From Paludibacteraceae bacterium (GTDB taxonomy: Bacteria > Bacteroidota > Bacteroidia > Bacteroidales > Paludibacteraceae): DNA of 51,680 nucleotides. The stretch spans positions 1 through 51,680 of the forward strand of contig JAFXPK010000047.1 of assembly GCA_017527905.1 (NCBI GenBank), read 5' to 3'. Made by a program: the position numbers and the translations under genes. The notes under the pieces were generated by a model. The model had not been told where the DNA came from, did not search any database, and saw only the letters and a program-made list of their open reading frames with translations. This document shows, piece by piece, positions 44,021 through 51,662 of the stretch. Position 1 is the stretch's first letter. The number at the start of each line of letters is the position of its first letter.

Positions 44021-44791
44021 TTATTTGAAGATTTTCCTTGTAGCCTCTTTGAACCTTTCCTTCCTCTTCCTTTTCGCTCTATCCTTGTATTTCCAATCGA
44101 GGAAAGATTGGACGCACTGCTCCACGTCTGCGTTGCGTTCCTTTGCGTAGTAGGTGGCGCATAGGCGGAAGAACTCGTCGTTGCCGCGCATCCTTCTGAA
44201 GTTCTTGCAGCCCATCTCGACGCTGACCGGGCGGAACTGCATCCGGTTGATGTCCACGAGGGAGAAATTATAAGATATTTTCCCCATTTCATCGACTTTT
44301 TCGCGCAATATGTTCCCTGGAGAATAGTCGCAATGCAGGATGTCCGCTTCGTGAAGTCGGGCGGTGAATTCCGCGAAGGCCTTGATCAGATCCTCCTTCC
44401 CCACATTATCCTTGTCCTCGTCGTTGAAGAGCCTCATGTGACCGTCCATAGGGGTGTGCAGGCTGATGAAGAAGCTTCTGTGGAGCAGACCGCTCTTTTT
44501 CGTCTCGATGTAGGCGACGGGATCCGGCGTCTGGAACCCCTTCGACAGGAGCGTGAGCGCATGCTCGTAGGCGCGGGAGGCCTTGGAAGGTCTGAAGAAG
44601 GTGTAGGCGATGCGGTTGATGAGAATCGGCACCTTGTATGATTTCACATTGAGGGTGAATCCCCCTTCGTCGTATAGCCTGATTTCGTTCCTTGCCAGGA
44701 ATATCGATTCGCCCTCCTTGTCGAAGATGTCGGGTAGACTTTCGATGAAGGCCCGCAGATGCGAATATTTGTCGCGGAGGACAAGCTTCAT
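44021..44791 (-). CDS. Lipopolysaccharide core kinase-like protein (Kdo/WaaP family)
   Basis: I place the start at 44791 (MKLVLRDKYSHL), which overlaps the glycosyltransferase stop by ATGA. The 256-residue protein has a eukaryotic-kinase-like fold of the LPS kinase family. HCDYSPGNIL (about 155-164) is the catalytic loop with Asp and Asn, and LVDINRM (about 178-184) supplies the metal-binding Asp. KASRAYEHALTLLSKGFQTPDPVAYIE resembles the segment between the ATP lysine and hinge. It most likely phosphorylates a lipid A-core sugar at the inner membrane. The adjacent WaaE-like glycosyltransferase supports a role in LPS core assembly. Confidence 0.83.
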   Translation of the reverse strand: MKLVLRDKYSHLRAFIESLPDIFDKEGESIFLARNEIRLYDEGGFTLNVKSYKVPILINRIAYTFFRPSKASRAYEHALTLLSKGFQTPDPVAYIETKKSGLLHRSFFISLHTPMDGHMRLFNDEDKDNVGKEDLIKAFAEFTARLHEADILHCDYSPGNILREKVDEMGKISYNFSLVDINRMQFRPVSVEMGCKNFRRMRGNDEFFRLCATYYAKERNADVEQCVQSFLDWKYKDRAKRKRKERFKEATRKIFK

Positions 44792-45540
44792 TTCTCTCTT
44801 CCTCCCATGTATTTTAGGTATACATACCATGCGCCCATTTGGCACAGTTTGAAGCCGTAGTAACCATCCAGGAATCCCAACTTGATGATGTAGTTGATGA
44901 AGAATCGGTAGATGGCTTTGAGTATGATGACGGGTTTGCTATAGCGTTTGCCGCTCATCTTCACCTCCAAGGCGCCCAATTTGCCGTACTCCTCCGTTTT
45001 CCTGACATGTTGCTCCACACTGTCGTAGGTATGGTGCTTCAAATCCCCATTGATGCGTATGATGCGTGTAATCGATTGGCAGTCAATTTCTTCGTGCACC
45101 AATTTCTCGCTCCAGTTGGCGCGGGTGCGGTTGAATAGGCGTACTTTGCTCTCGTAGCCTCCCTCGTAAAAACGTATTAGTTTCTCACAGTAATAGTTCC
45201 TCCTCTTCAGGGCGTAGGCGGTGGTGGCTTCCCCGAGTCCTTCCTGCTTCAGCGCAAGAATCGCTTCGGCGAGCTCGGGCGACAGCTCCTCGTCCGCGTC
45301 GAGACTGAGGATCCAGTCGTGGCTGGCGAGACTGACGGCGAAACGTTTCTGCGGACCATAGCCGGAGAATTCGTGCTGCACGAACTTGCAACCCAATCCC
45401 CTGCATATCTCCTCCGTCCTGTCGGTGGAGAAGGAGTCCACTACTATTGTTTCGTCGGCAATCACCCCTATCGAACGTATGCAACGCTCGATTTTTTTCT
45501 CTTCGTTCCGAGTGATGATGACCGCTGATATGTTTGTCAT
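44788..45540 (-). CDS. WaaE-like family 2 glycosyltransferase
   Basis: The 250-residue GT2 enzyme begins ISAVIITRNEEKKIERCI and has the metal-binding SLDADEEL (about 79-86). RLFNRTRANWSEKLVHEEI and KHHTYDSVEQHVRKTEEYG are typical of the WaaE/KdtX subgroup, which adds glucose or another hexose to the inner LPS core. A short amphipathic C-terminal part probably tethers it to the membrane. It overlaps the kinase gene by 4 bases and heads the run of four genes ending in sbcC. The predicted small RNA at 45753-45835 ends 210 bases upstream, so its own promoter should lie in that gap; only weak boxes (TATATTCG at 45557-45550 and 45593-45586, minus) are visible. Confidence 0.88.
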   Translation of the reverse strand: MTNISAVIITRNEEKKIERCIRSIGVIADETIVVDSFSTDRTEEICRGLGCKFVQHEFSGYGPQKRFAVSLASHDWILSLDADEELSPELAEAILALKQEGLGEATTAYALKRRNYYCEKLIRFYEGGYESKVRLFNRTRANWSEKLVHEEIDCQSITRIIRINGDLKHHTYDSVEQHVRKTEEYGKLGALEVKMSGKRYSKPVIILKAIYRFFINYIIKLGFLDGYYGFKLCQMGAWYVYLKYMGGREK

Positions 45541-45750
45541 TTTCAGTTTCGAATATAGTTTTCCCTACTTCCCAAATTGGGACTACGAATATAGTATATA
45601 TTTTCGATATATTTTGTTCGTGGTGCTTGAAATCTTTTTCTCTGCCTTGTGCCTTGTGCCGTTTGTGCCTGCGGATGCCTCTTTCCTTCGTGTGCGGAAT
45701 TTGCGTGTGGCCGCCTTCTCGCTGAGATAGTACACTTGTTTGGGGGTGGA
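45541..45750. other. Leader region of the glycosyltransferase-kinase-sbcDC operon
   Basis: This gene-free stretch contains two minus-strand TATATTCG boxes (45557-45550 and 45593-45586) that could be -7 elements of the operon, without clear -33 partners. A short direct repeat, gccttgtgccttgtgcc, lies near 45644. Confidence 0.35.
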
Positions 45751-45752
45751 GA

Positions 45753-45835
45753 TAAAAAAATGAATGCGACTCGTTTCACAACGTGTCGCATTCGTTTCGT
45801 GGTTTTTCTTAAAGTTATTTAAATATCTATCAGTG
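45753..45835 (-). ncRNA. Predicted small RNA A with own promoter and terminator
   Basis: On the minus strand a perfect promoter (45870-45840) would start RNA near 45835. About 40 bases of AU-rich single strand follow (with gaaaaaccacgaaacg). A terminator hairpin then forms: 9 bp GAAUGCGAC/GUCGCAUUC (plus-strand 785-793 and 762-770 of 45 kb), an A-A mismatch, 4 bp CGUU/AACG and a GUGA loop, followed by AUUUUUUU. The RNA would be about 83 bases, with no reading frame of note. The terminator head resembles that of RNA B upstream. It could act in trans, or be the attenuated leader of the glycosyltransferase operon. I recognise no named family. Confidence 0.7.
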
Positions 45836-45839
45836 AGAG

Positions 45840-45870
45840 CAAAGATACCATATTTTGAGTCAATCGCAAA
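45840..45870 (-). promoter_or_regulatory. Promoter of small RNA A
   Basis: Read on the minus strand: TTTG (45870-45867), a 19-base spacer and TATCTTTG (45847-45840). This is an exact match to the Bacteroidota -33/-7 consensus with ideal spacing. Confidence 0.78.
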
Positions 45871-46021
45871 TAAATATCGAAAGAAAATTTTCTGTTGGTG
45901 AAAAAATTATCATATTTCTATCATATTAAAATAACTTATCGTATTTATGGCTATGGTCGCTGCCATGCTCCGTCGGTTCTTCCCCCTTTCCCCTGCTGGC
46001 TACCAGGCGAATAGAGGGCAC

Positions 46022-46182
46022 AAAAAAAATTCCACTCATCTCACGACGAATGGAACTCTACTATTAACTTTTATAATCTTATGTATATGATGTGTATATG
46101 ATTGAATATTGAAGTCTATTTTATGTTTGCTTATTTCTGAAAACTATTATACTTATTCCTAAGTCGGCTATTCCCTTAACAC
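46022..46182 (-). ncRNA. Predicted small RNA B with own promoter and terminator
   Basis: Transcription from the promoter at 46218-46187 would begin near 46182 and run to the U8 tract at 46029-46022, about 161 bases. Near the 5' end ACUUA-GGAA-UAAGU forms a small hairpin (about 46149-46163). The middle is very AU-rich and lacks any AUG-started frame of note. The 3' hairpin pairs UUCCAUUCGUC with GAUGAGUGGAA (46055-46045 and 46040-46030), 11 bp with a GUGA loop. Two of its pairs are G-U on this strand and would be A-C on the other, which fixes the direction. It lies 220 bases past the glycosyltransferase stop at 46405 and is not just its 3' end, given the intervening promoter. Confidence 0.7.
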
Positions 46183-46186
46183 GTTG

Positions 46187-46218
46187 CAAATGTAGAATAA
46201 TTCCACAGACCGTGCAAA
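46187..46218 (-). promoter_or_regulatory. Promoter of small RNA B
   Basis: Read on the minus strand: TTTG (46218-46215), a 20-base spacer and TACATTTG (46194-46187), an exact consensus match. Confidence 0.78.
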
Positions 46219-46404
46219 TATTCTTGTAGAAAAAATCCACTGAAATCCATTTATTATTATTATTCAATTTTTCCGTCATATATAAAATTTCATCTATACA
46301 ATGGGCCAAAAAGCTTTTGGAAGTCCCATTTTTCCTAGGGTTTTGGAATCCTTGCCTCTTTCTCTTTTCTGTCTCTTTTCTGTTCAAAAGGTGAAATTTT
46401 AGAA
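46219..46404. other. 3' flank of the glycosyltransferase gene
   Basis: AT-rich spacer. A short palindrome, CCAAAAAGCTTTTGG, lies near 46305-46320. No strong terminator or gene is seen. Confidence 0.35.
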
Positions 46405-47205
46405 TTATATTATCTGCTTGACGTAATAATGGATGAGACCTTTGACGTGTCTGTAAGTCGCCGCGGAGAAGAGTTTCTTTTGTGATGCCCTGTTGTAATG
46501 ATGGATGATCCGGAATTGGGGCAGAACAACGATTTCTTTCCCTGCCCGTACAATTCTCTGGCAAAAGTCCGCATCTTCCGGCCCATAGAATATCTTTTCG
46601 TCCAAATAGCCGATTTCATCGAGGATTTCCCTTCTGAACATCTGACACGCCCCGATGGTGTATTCCACAGAAAAGGGCGATTCCATCGACAATTCCTTGT
46701 GATAGAACTGTTGCTCGTTTTTTTCGTTGACCCACTGGGATAAACCTTTCGGGAGGGAACTCCTCGTCGCAAGGATGTTCATCAGTTTGTATTTCGGCCA
46801 AGGGAGTTTTCGGCAGCTCTCTTGGGGGATTCCGTTCACGTCGGTCAGTTTGCAGGCGCAGAGTCCGCATTCGTCGTGCTCCGTGATGTAGTTGAACATT
46901 CCTTCCGCCGCCTCTTTGTTCACGATTGTGTCAATGTCCAAGATCCAGACGACATCATTGTGGGATAGTTTCAACCCAATGTTACGTGCGGGTGCGACCC
47001 CTTTGTTCTCCGGCAACGGGTGAAGCGTGACGCTTCCCTTGAATGAGTCGAGTAGTTGGAGGGTGTTGTCCTGCGAACCGTTGTCGACCACGATGATTTC
47101 GGTCTGGATCTCCTTCGTGGCTTCCAGTATGGAGGAGATGCATGGCTCGACATCCTTCTCCGAGTTCCATGTGAGGAGTATGACGGAGAGTGATTTGTTG
47201 GTCAT
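46405..47205 (-). CDS. Family 2 glycosyltransferase, rhamnosyltransferase-like
   Basis: The ATG at 47205 overlaps the stop of the radical SAM gene (ATGA) and gives a 266-residue GT2 protein starting LSVILLTWNSEKDVEPCI. VDNGSQDNT and WILDIDTIV (about 84-92) are the nucleotide-sugar and metal-binding motifs. GACQMFRREILDEIGYLDE and FYGPEDADFCQR are typical of WbbL-like rhamnosyl transferases, which act on lipid-linked glycans at the inner membrane. Sugar specificity is uncertain. It is the last gene of the ribF-radical SAM-GT unit. Confidence 0.85.
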   Translation of the reverse strand: MTNKSLSVILLTWNSEKDVEPCISSILEATKEIQTEIIVVDNGSQDNTLQLLDSFKGSVTLHPLPENKGVAPARNIGLKLSHNDVVWILDIDTIVNKEAAEGMFNYITEHDECGLCACKLTDVNGIPQESCRKLPWPKYKLMNILATRSSLPKGLSQWVNEKNEQQFYHKELSMESPFSVEYTIGACQMFRREILDEIGYLDEKIFYGPEDADFCQRIVRAGKEIVVLPQFRIIHHYNRASQKKLFSAATYRHVKGLIHYYVKQII

Positions 47206-48641
47206 TTGTGGAACAATTTTCTTCTTAGTGCGGTGGCTGCGATGCGGAAGTCCGACCAAGAATTGAATTTCTTTATGTGGTTGAATATGAAGGAAGGACG
47301 GATGAAGAACTTCACGTTGTTCCAGAACAACATCTTCTCCATCTCCTCGCTGGATAGGTTGGGGTAGTTGATGATGGACTTGTGCTGCACGTCGGTCGGG
47401 ACGTACTCTCCCCCCTTAATCCAATTGTTTTGTTTCGCCAGTTCGTAGAATTCGGTGCCAGGGAAAGGCGCCACGATGTTGAACATCACTTGGGAGACTT
47501 TCAGTTCTTTTGCCTTTTTGAGCGTCTCCTTGATGGTCTTCTTCGTCTCGAGCGGACTCGTGCCAATGAGGATGTTCAGTTTCACTGGCACATTGTATTT
47601 TTTCAGGAGCTGAATGCCCTCGTAAATCTGTTGGGAGGTGATCCCCTTCTTGATGTATTGGAGGATCTCGTCATTGAAGCTTTCCACGCCGAGGTCGACG
47701 AATTGGCATTGAGCGTCCGCAAGGAGCTGCGCTGTTTCTTCCGTGATAGCATCCACGCGCGCCTGGCACCCCCAACTGAGCTGGTGTTTCTTCAGGCATT
47801 CGCAGATGGGGCGGAGCCTTTTGGCCGTCGTGATGAAGTTGTCGTCGATGAAGCAGATGGCCTTGTATCCTTGGCTGACGAGCATCTCGATCTCCTCGAT
47901 GACGTTCTCGACGGAACGGAAGGATATGAATGGTTTCTTCCCCGTCACCCGCTTGTTCTCTATCTCCCTTGCGAAGGTCAGCGAGCTAGGCACGCAGTAG
48001 ATGCAATGGAAGGGGCAGTTGCGGCTGGTGAGCACCGTCGTGTAGGGGTGCTTTTTCAGCTTAGGGTTGGTGAAGGTGTATTGTTCGATGAAATGGCGGG
48101 CTGGGAATGGCAGCTCGTCCAGGTCGCGCAACAACTCGCGTGTCGGGTTGTGTGTCACCTTGCCGTCTTGAAGCCATGTGAGACCATTCACCTGCGAGAG
48201 GTCGCCTCCTTGCTCGATGGTCCGCACCGCCTCGGAGGTCGTCAGCTCGGGTTCGCCACGGACGATGATGACATGATCGTCCACGAGCAGTTTGTCCGTG
48301 TAGTAGGTCACGCCAGGACCCATGGCGATGATCCAAGCGTCGGGATGGTTCTCCCTGATCATTTGGATACACTTCCGGTCTGTTTCTAGGGATAGGTTCA
48401 CGCACCAAAAGGAGTAGACATCGCTGTGGTCGTTCCGCAGGAAGTCGGACAGCTCTTTTTCGCCCTTCTCTTCCATTACGAAATCCTCGCGCCGTACGTC
48501 GTGTCCGTCTCTTTCCAATACGGCCGCGACGATTAGTTCATATATGTTGGGCATCGGGTATACGAGGTGTGTGCAACCGGCGGTACGCTCGGCGGGCATT
48601 TCCCCGTCCAATGCGGGCGGTACGATGAAAGTGACGACCAT
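47202..48641 (-). CDS. B12-binding radical SAM protein
   Basis: The 479-residue enzyme has an N-terminal cobalamin-binding-type domain (about 1-150, VYPMPNIYELIVAAVLERDG). A radical SAM core follows, with the iron-sulfur motif CPFHCIYC (about 209-216, CxxxCxxC). The C-terminal SPASM-less region includes VDLGVESFNDEIL and a PFPGTEFY motif. This layout is that of class B methyltransferases and the BchE-like family, which modify lipids, antibiotics or hopanoids. The neighbouring glycosyltransferase suggests envelope lipid or glycan modification, but the substrate is unknown. The N-terminal domain lacks an obvious DxHxxG cobalamin motif, so B12 may be bound without base-off ligation or not at all. 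Confidence 0.85.
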   Translation of the reverse strand: MVVTFIVPPALDGEMPAERTAGCTHLVYPMPNIYELIVAAVLERDGHDVRREDFVMEEKGEKELSDFLRNDHSDVYSFWCVNLSLETDRKCIQMIRENHPDAWIIAMGPGVTYYTDKLLVDDHVIIVRGEPELTTSEAVRTIEQGGDLSQVNGLTWLQDGKVTHNPTRELLRDLDELPFPARHFIEQYTFTNPKLKKHPYTTVLTSRNCPFHCIYCVPSSLTFAREIENKRVTGKKPFISFRSVENVIEEIEMLVSQGYKAICFIDDNFITTAKRLRPICECLKKHQLSWGCQARVDAITEETAQLLADAQCQFVDLGVESFNDEILQYIKKGITSQQIYEGIQLLKKYNVPVKLNILIGTSPLETKKTIKETLKKAKELKVSQVMFNIVAPFPGTEFYELAKQNNWIKGGEYVPTDVQHKSIINYPNLSSEEMEKMLFWNNVKFFIRPSFIFNHIKKFNSWSDFRIAATALRRKLFHK

Positions 48642-48711
48642 AATCTCCTTTTCTGTTGATGATACTTCTATGTGGGGAACGGAGCGTCCCCCGGATTATT
48701 GTATGGTCGGG

Positions 48712-49638
48712 TTATTCGTTCGCCATCATTTGCTCCGCTTTTATTCTGTCTTCACCGATGGCGGCGCGCAGGTCGTCCTCCGTGCAGAATTTGTTTTGTG
48801 CGCGTAGTTTGTGGAGGAACTGCATGTTGATGCGCTCTCCGTAGATGTCTTCGTCAAAGTCGAATATGTTTACCTCGATGGATACCTCACCTCCCCCGTA
48901 GGTTGGTCGGGTGCCGATGCATGCCACGCCCTTGTGTGTCTCGCCCCTCACGGTGACCTTCACGGCGAAGACGCCGAAGCAAGGGATGCATTTGTTCTCG
49001 ATCTCCGGCTCGATGTTGGCGGTCGGGAAGCCCAGCTTCCTGCCGTTCTGCTTGCCGTGGATGACCGTTCCAGAGATGTTGTAGTTGTAGCCGAGGTAAC
49101 GGTTGGCCAACTCGATGTCGCCTACCCCAAGCAGGTTGCGGATGAAGGAGGAGCTGATGGTGAAGTCGTTCTCTTCGTAAGGTTCGGCTCTCGTGACCTT
49201 CATGCCGAGTTCCTCCCCGTATGTGCAGTAGTCGTCGAAACCTTCTTCCCTGTTCTTTCCGAAGCGATGGTCGTATCCGATGAGGAGGTGCTTCACGTTG
49301 AGACGGTTCTTGAGCACTTTCTCCATGAAGTCGTGGGCGCTGAGGTTGGAGACCTCCGTGGTGAATTCCATCTGGATGCAGTAGTCCACAGGCAGTTGCT
49401 TCAGCAATTCCAGTTTCTCCTCATGGGTGTTCAGCAATTTCGGCTGATAGGCCTCGTGGAGGATGATCCTTGGATGTGGCCAGAAGGTCAGAATCGCAGA
49501 CTTTAGCCCTTCGCTTTTCGCTACTTTGGCCAATTGCTTTGCTAAAAACAGATGTCCATGGTGGACTCCGTCAAAGAATCCGATTGTGAGCGCAAGCCCT
49601 TCCTTACTTGCTAATCCCGTCTCCTCTATCAATTCCAT
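48712..49638 (-). CDS. ribF: Bifunctional riboflavin kinase/FAD synthetase RibF
   Basis: The ATG at 49638 (MELIEETGLASKEG) gives the usual 308-residue length; in-frame codons further upstream run into the promoter. The N-terminal FAD synthetase domain has GFFDGVHHGH (about 20-29) and GYDHRFGKNREEG. The C-terminal riboflavin kinase domain has GKQNGRKLGFPTANIE and a Glu-Val-Asn ending (VEVNIFDFDEDIYGE is close to the usual EVHIFDF). It makes FMN and FAD in the cytoplasm. A promoter at 49735-49706 faces the tRNA promoter. Confidence 0.95.
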   Translation of the reverse strand: MELIEETGLASKEGLALTIGFFDGVHHGHLFLAKQLAKVAKSEGLKSAILTFWPHPRIILHEAYQPKLLNTHEEKLELLKQLPVDYCIQMEFTTEVSNLSAHDFMEKVLKNRLNVKHLLIGYDHRFGKNREEGFDDYCTYGEELGMKVTRAEPYEENDFTISSSFIRNLLGVGDIELANRYLGYNYNISGTVIHGKQNGRKLGFPTANIEPEIENKCIPCFGVFAVKVTVRGETHKGVACIGTRPTYGGGEVSIEVNIFDFDEDIYGERINMQFLHKLRAQNKFCTEDDLRAAIGEDRIKAEQMMANE

Positions 49639-49663
49639 CTTGCTTCTTTTTTTATTCGAATAT

Positions 49664-49694
49664 TTTGTACTTTGGAGACAAAATACTACTTTTG
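49664..49694 (+). promoter_or_regulatory. Promoter of the tRNA gene
   Basis: TTTG at 49664-49667, a 19-base spacer and TACTTTTG at 49687-49694 match the consensus exactly. RNA would start near 49699, about 39 bases before the tRNA. It points at the ribF promoter, so the two overlap functionally. Confidence 0.75.
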
Positions 49695-49705
49695 CCTTCG
49701 TTTTG

Positions 49706-49735
49706 CAAAGGTAACAATTTTTGGTTAATTGCAAG
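49706..49735 (-). promoter_or_regulatory. Promoter of ribF
   Basis: Read on the minus strand: CTTG (49735-49732), an 18-base spacer and TACCTTTG (49713-49706). The -7 box is exact, the -33 box and spacing slightly off. The start would be near 49701, 63 bases before the ribF codon. Confidence 0.55.
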
Positions 49736-49737
49736 CA

Positions 49738-49812
49738 GGACCCATAGCTCAGTTGGTTAGTAGCACCTGACTCATAATCAGGGGGTCACAGGTTCAAGCC
49801 CTGTTGGGTCCA
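49738..49812 (+). tRNA. tRNA with CAU anticodon (Met elongator or Ile2)
   Basis: The 75-base gene folds as a tRNA: acceptor GGACCCA with TGGGTCC, anticodon stem CCTGA/TCAGG around CTCATAA (anticodon CAT), T arm with GGTTCAAGCC. CCA is not encoded. CAU can be elongator Met or, after lysidine modification, Ile for AUA; I cannot separate these by eye. The D arm reads GCTCAGTTGGTTAGTAGC, one base longer than usual, so the fourth D-stem pair is broken or a base is bulged. Confidence 0.93.
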
Positions 49813-49819
49813 CAGTTGA

Positions 49820-49845
49820 GGAGAAACACGGTTTCTCCTTTTTTT
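49820..49845 (+). terminator. Intrinsic terminator of the tRNA
   Basis: GGAGAAAC-ACG-GTTTCTCC forms a perfect 8-bp stem (49820-49827 and 49831-49838) followed by seven T. Confidence 0.88.
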
Positions 49846-50105
49846 ATAATGTATTGAGTGATAGATGCTTACAAATTCGTCTTCTCTCGGTATTTTTCTC
49901 TGTGTGGAGTTTTTCCACAACCTTGCTGGGACGTATCTTTTTGATGTATTTCGATGAAAAAATATTTTGTCGAAATTTTTCTTGATGATTGATTTTCACC
50001 GATTTCCGAAGCGTTTTTTTAGGGTGTTGATGGACGGGTGAGATAAGCGCCAGAAAGGGGTTTGCCCTAGTTCTTAATGTTGGATTTTATTAAAATAAAA
50101 GGAAT
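49846..50105. other. Intergenic region before the C_GCAxxG_C_C gene
   Basis: Contains a perfect 6-bp hairpin TGTGGA..TCCACA near 49901-49919 and an ATTTCGA..TCGAAAT inverted repeat near 49948-49977. A weak plus-strand TTTT-N19-TATCTTTT pair (49911-49941) could drive the gene at 50106. No RNA gene with matching ends is evident. Confidence 0.4.
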
Positions 50106-50561
50106 ATGGATAAGGAAGAGAGAGTCGCGCGTGCGAAGGAGCTTTTTAAGAGTGGTTTCAATTGTTCTCAGTCTGTGGTGGCCGCTTTCGCCGATTTGTA
50201 TGGATTGACGGAGGAGCAGGCTTTGAAAGTGTCCGCCTCTTTCGGTGGCGGTATTGGCCGTATGCGCGAGACTTGTGGTGCGGCTTGCGGCATCTTCCTT
50301 CTGGCCGGACTGAAGTATGGTTCGACCGACCCCAAGAATGCGGATGCGAAGGGCGAGAACTACCGTATCGTCCAAGAGTTGGCGGGGGATTTCAAGAAGG
50401 CTAACGGTTTCCTGAAGTGCCGTGACCTCCTCGGCTTGGACAAGAATCTGAAGGAGTCTCCCCAGCCTGCCGAACGCAACGCCGCCTATTATGCGAAGCG
50501 TCCGTGCGTGGAGATCGTGGCTTCCGCCGCTAGGATATGGGCGGAGAAGCATGAGGAATAG
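50106..50561 (+). CDS. C_GCAxxG_C_C family protein
   Basis: The 151-residue protein fits the C_GCAxxG_C_C family, named for its conserved cysteine and glycine pattern. FNCSQSVVAAF (about 18-28) has the first cysteine. GIGRMRETCGAACGIFLLAG (about 50-69) carries the central pair, and LKCRDLL (about 103) and KRPCVEIV (about 133) supply the last two. Relatives are believed to be redox-active or metal-binding; the function is not settled. The start ATG follows the A-rich sequence aaaaggaat, a plausible ribosome-binding site. No signal peptide is present. Confidence 0.88.
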   Translation: MDKEERVARAKELFKSGFNCSQSVVAAFADLYGLTEEQALKVSASFGGGIGRMRETCGAACGIFLLAGLKYGSTDPKNADAKGENYRIVQELAGDFKKANGFLKCRDLLGLDKNLKESPQPAERNAAYYAKRPCVEIVASAARIWAEKHEE

Positions 50562-50576
50562 GCTGGCCGTATGTGA

Positions 50577-50600
50577 CCTCCATTGGTGTGTGGATGGAGG
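50577..50600 (+). other. Inverted repeat after the C_GCAxxG_C_C gene
   Basis: CCTCCAT and ATGGAGG form a 7-bp stem (50577-50583 and 50594-50600) with a 10-base loop and no T run. It may be a weak terminator or RNA-stabilising hairpin. Confidence 0.4.
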
Positions 50601-50649
50601 AGTTGATGAGGGGAAACGCTATCTCCCGTAACAATAAAAACATAATCTC

Positions 50650-51486
50650 ATGTATCTGAAAACGATATCTTTATTTATTGTCGCCGTATGTTTGTTGGGA
50701 TGCGGACAGGGTGGGAATGAGCCTGGAAACAGCAGCGCGGCAGATACTATGGCTGTTTCGGTTGACACTTCTGCCGTCCCCGAATCTCAGGGCGAAAATG
50801 CGCGAATGGATGAAGAGATTGAAGCGGAGGGAGAACTCTTCCCTGGTCGGGTGGTGACAAAGGAGTGGCTTTCAAAGGCTGGGATAACGGTGACAGAGAT
50901 TTATGGATTCCCGGAAAAATTGCTGCCCGTTGGTTGCGGACATGCTTATTTTGGCATCGACAAAGCGGATGACCCCATCTTCTATTATGTTTTTTATGGT
51001 CGTGGCACCGATACATTTACGGTAGTAAGCGGATGTCAGAGGGAGGGGGAAGATGCTTTCCACCCTGTTTCATGTTTTGGCGGACCTTCCGTCGAATACG
51101 AAAATGGTATTTTGACGGAAACATGTGAAGAGAATGGCAACATATATACATTCCGGTTCCGGATGAAAGGGAAAAAGTTGCTTTTCATCGGCGACGAATC
51201 GGAAGACTCGAATGAGGAAACCTTCCGGGAGATGGAGGAGGCCGTGAAGGCGAATGATCCCGAAAAGTATTGTGAACTTTGTACGGGGGTTCAATACCAG
51301 GGTCCGTCGTACCTCGAGAATTGCCTCTCTAATGGGTTGAGCATGGCTGTCGACAAGGCCGCCGCATTGATTAAGATGGGAAAACAGAATGAGGCTAACC
51401 GATTGATTCAGTCATTTACGGATAATTATAAAGAAACTATACCAGACGACTCGTTATGGGCTGTGTTGGGTGCGATGAAAAGGTGA
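50650..51486 (+). CDS. Predicted lipoprotein of unknown function
   Basis: The 278-residue protein begins with a lipoprotein signal ending LLGCGQGG (lipid-bearing Cys18). A Ser/Ala/Asp/Glu-rich linker runs to about 60. The folded part has KEWLSKAGITVTEIYGFPEK, a Cys-containing beta region (VGCGHAYFGIDKADDPIFYY) and a helical C-terminus with ENCLSNGLSMAVDKAAALIKM, which looks TPR-like. No family is recognised. It is expected to be anchored in a membrane facing the periplasm or outside. Its low-complexity linker resembles that of the lipoprotein at 10059. Confidence 0.75.
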   Translation: MYLKTISLFIVAVCLLGCGQGGNEPGNSSAADTMAVSVDTSAVPESQGENARMDEEIEAEGELFPGRVVTKEWLSKAGITVTEIYGFPEKLLPVGCGHAYFGIDKADDPIFYYVFYGRGTDTFTVVSGCQREGEDAFHPVSCFGGPSVEYENGILTETCEENGNIYTFRFRMKGKKLLFIGDESEDSNEETFREMEEAVKANDPEKYCELCTGVQYQGPSYLENCLSNGLSMAVDKAAALIKMGKQNEANRLIQSFTDNYKETIPDDSLWAVLGAMKR

Positions 51487-51592
51487 ATTTGTGAAAAGTG
51501 TCGCCCTGCGTGCCGCATCGTATTATGTGTTAAAAAATATGTTAAATAATATAAAAACCCAAAAAACTATTTTCGTTTAAAAAGTTTTCGAC

Positions 51593-51600
51593 TAATTTTG
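51593..51600 (+). promoter_or_regulatory. Candidate -7 box for the gene at the right edge
   Basis: TAATTTTG fits TAnnTTTG; the -33 region is T-rich without a clean TTTG. It lies 63 bases before the last ATG in the window. Confidence 0.4.
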
Positions 51601-51662
51601 TGCCGGAATATTGAGAGCGTTGATGTGAGGTGTGAGGCGCCCTACCAGAAATGTTGTTAATT

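Noticed and set aside
46022..46182. RNA B as 6S RNA
   Set aside because: 6S RNA needs long pairing between its ends and a central bubble. The 5' end here does not pair with the 3' terminator region.
49901..49980. Another small RNA after the tRNA
   Set aside because: The weak promoter-like pair at 49911-49941 lies directly against the inverted repeat at 49948, leaving no room for a transcript body; the stem is AT-only with a long loop.
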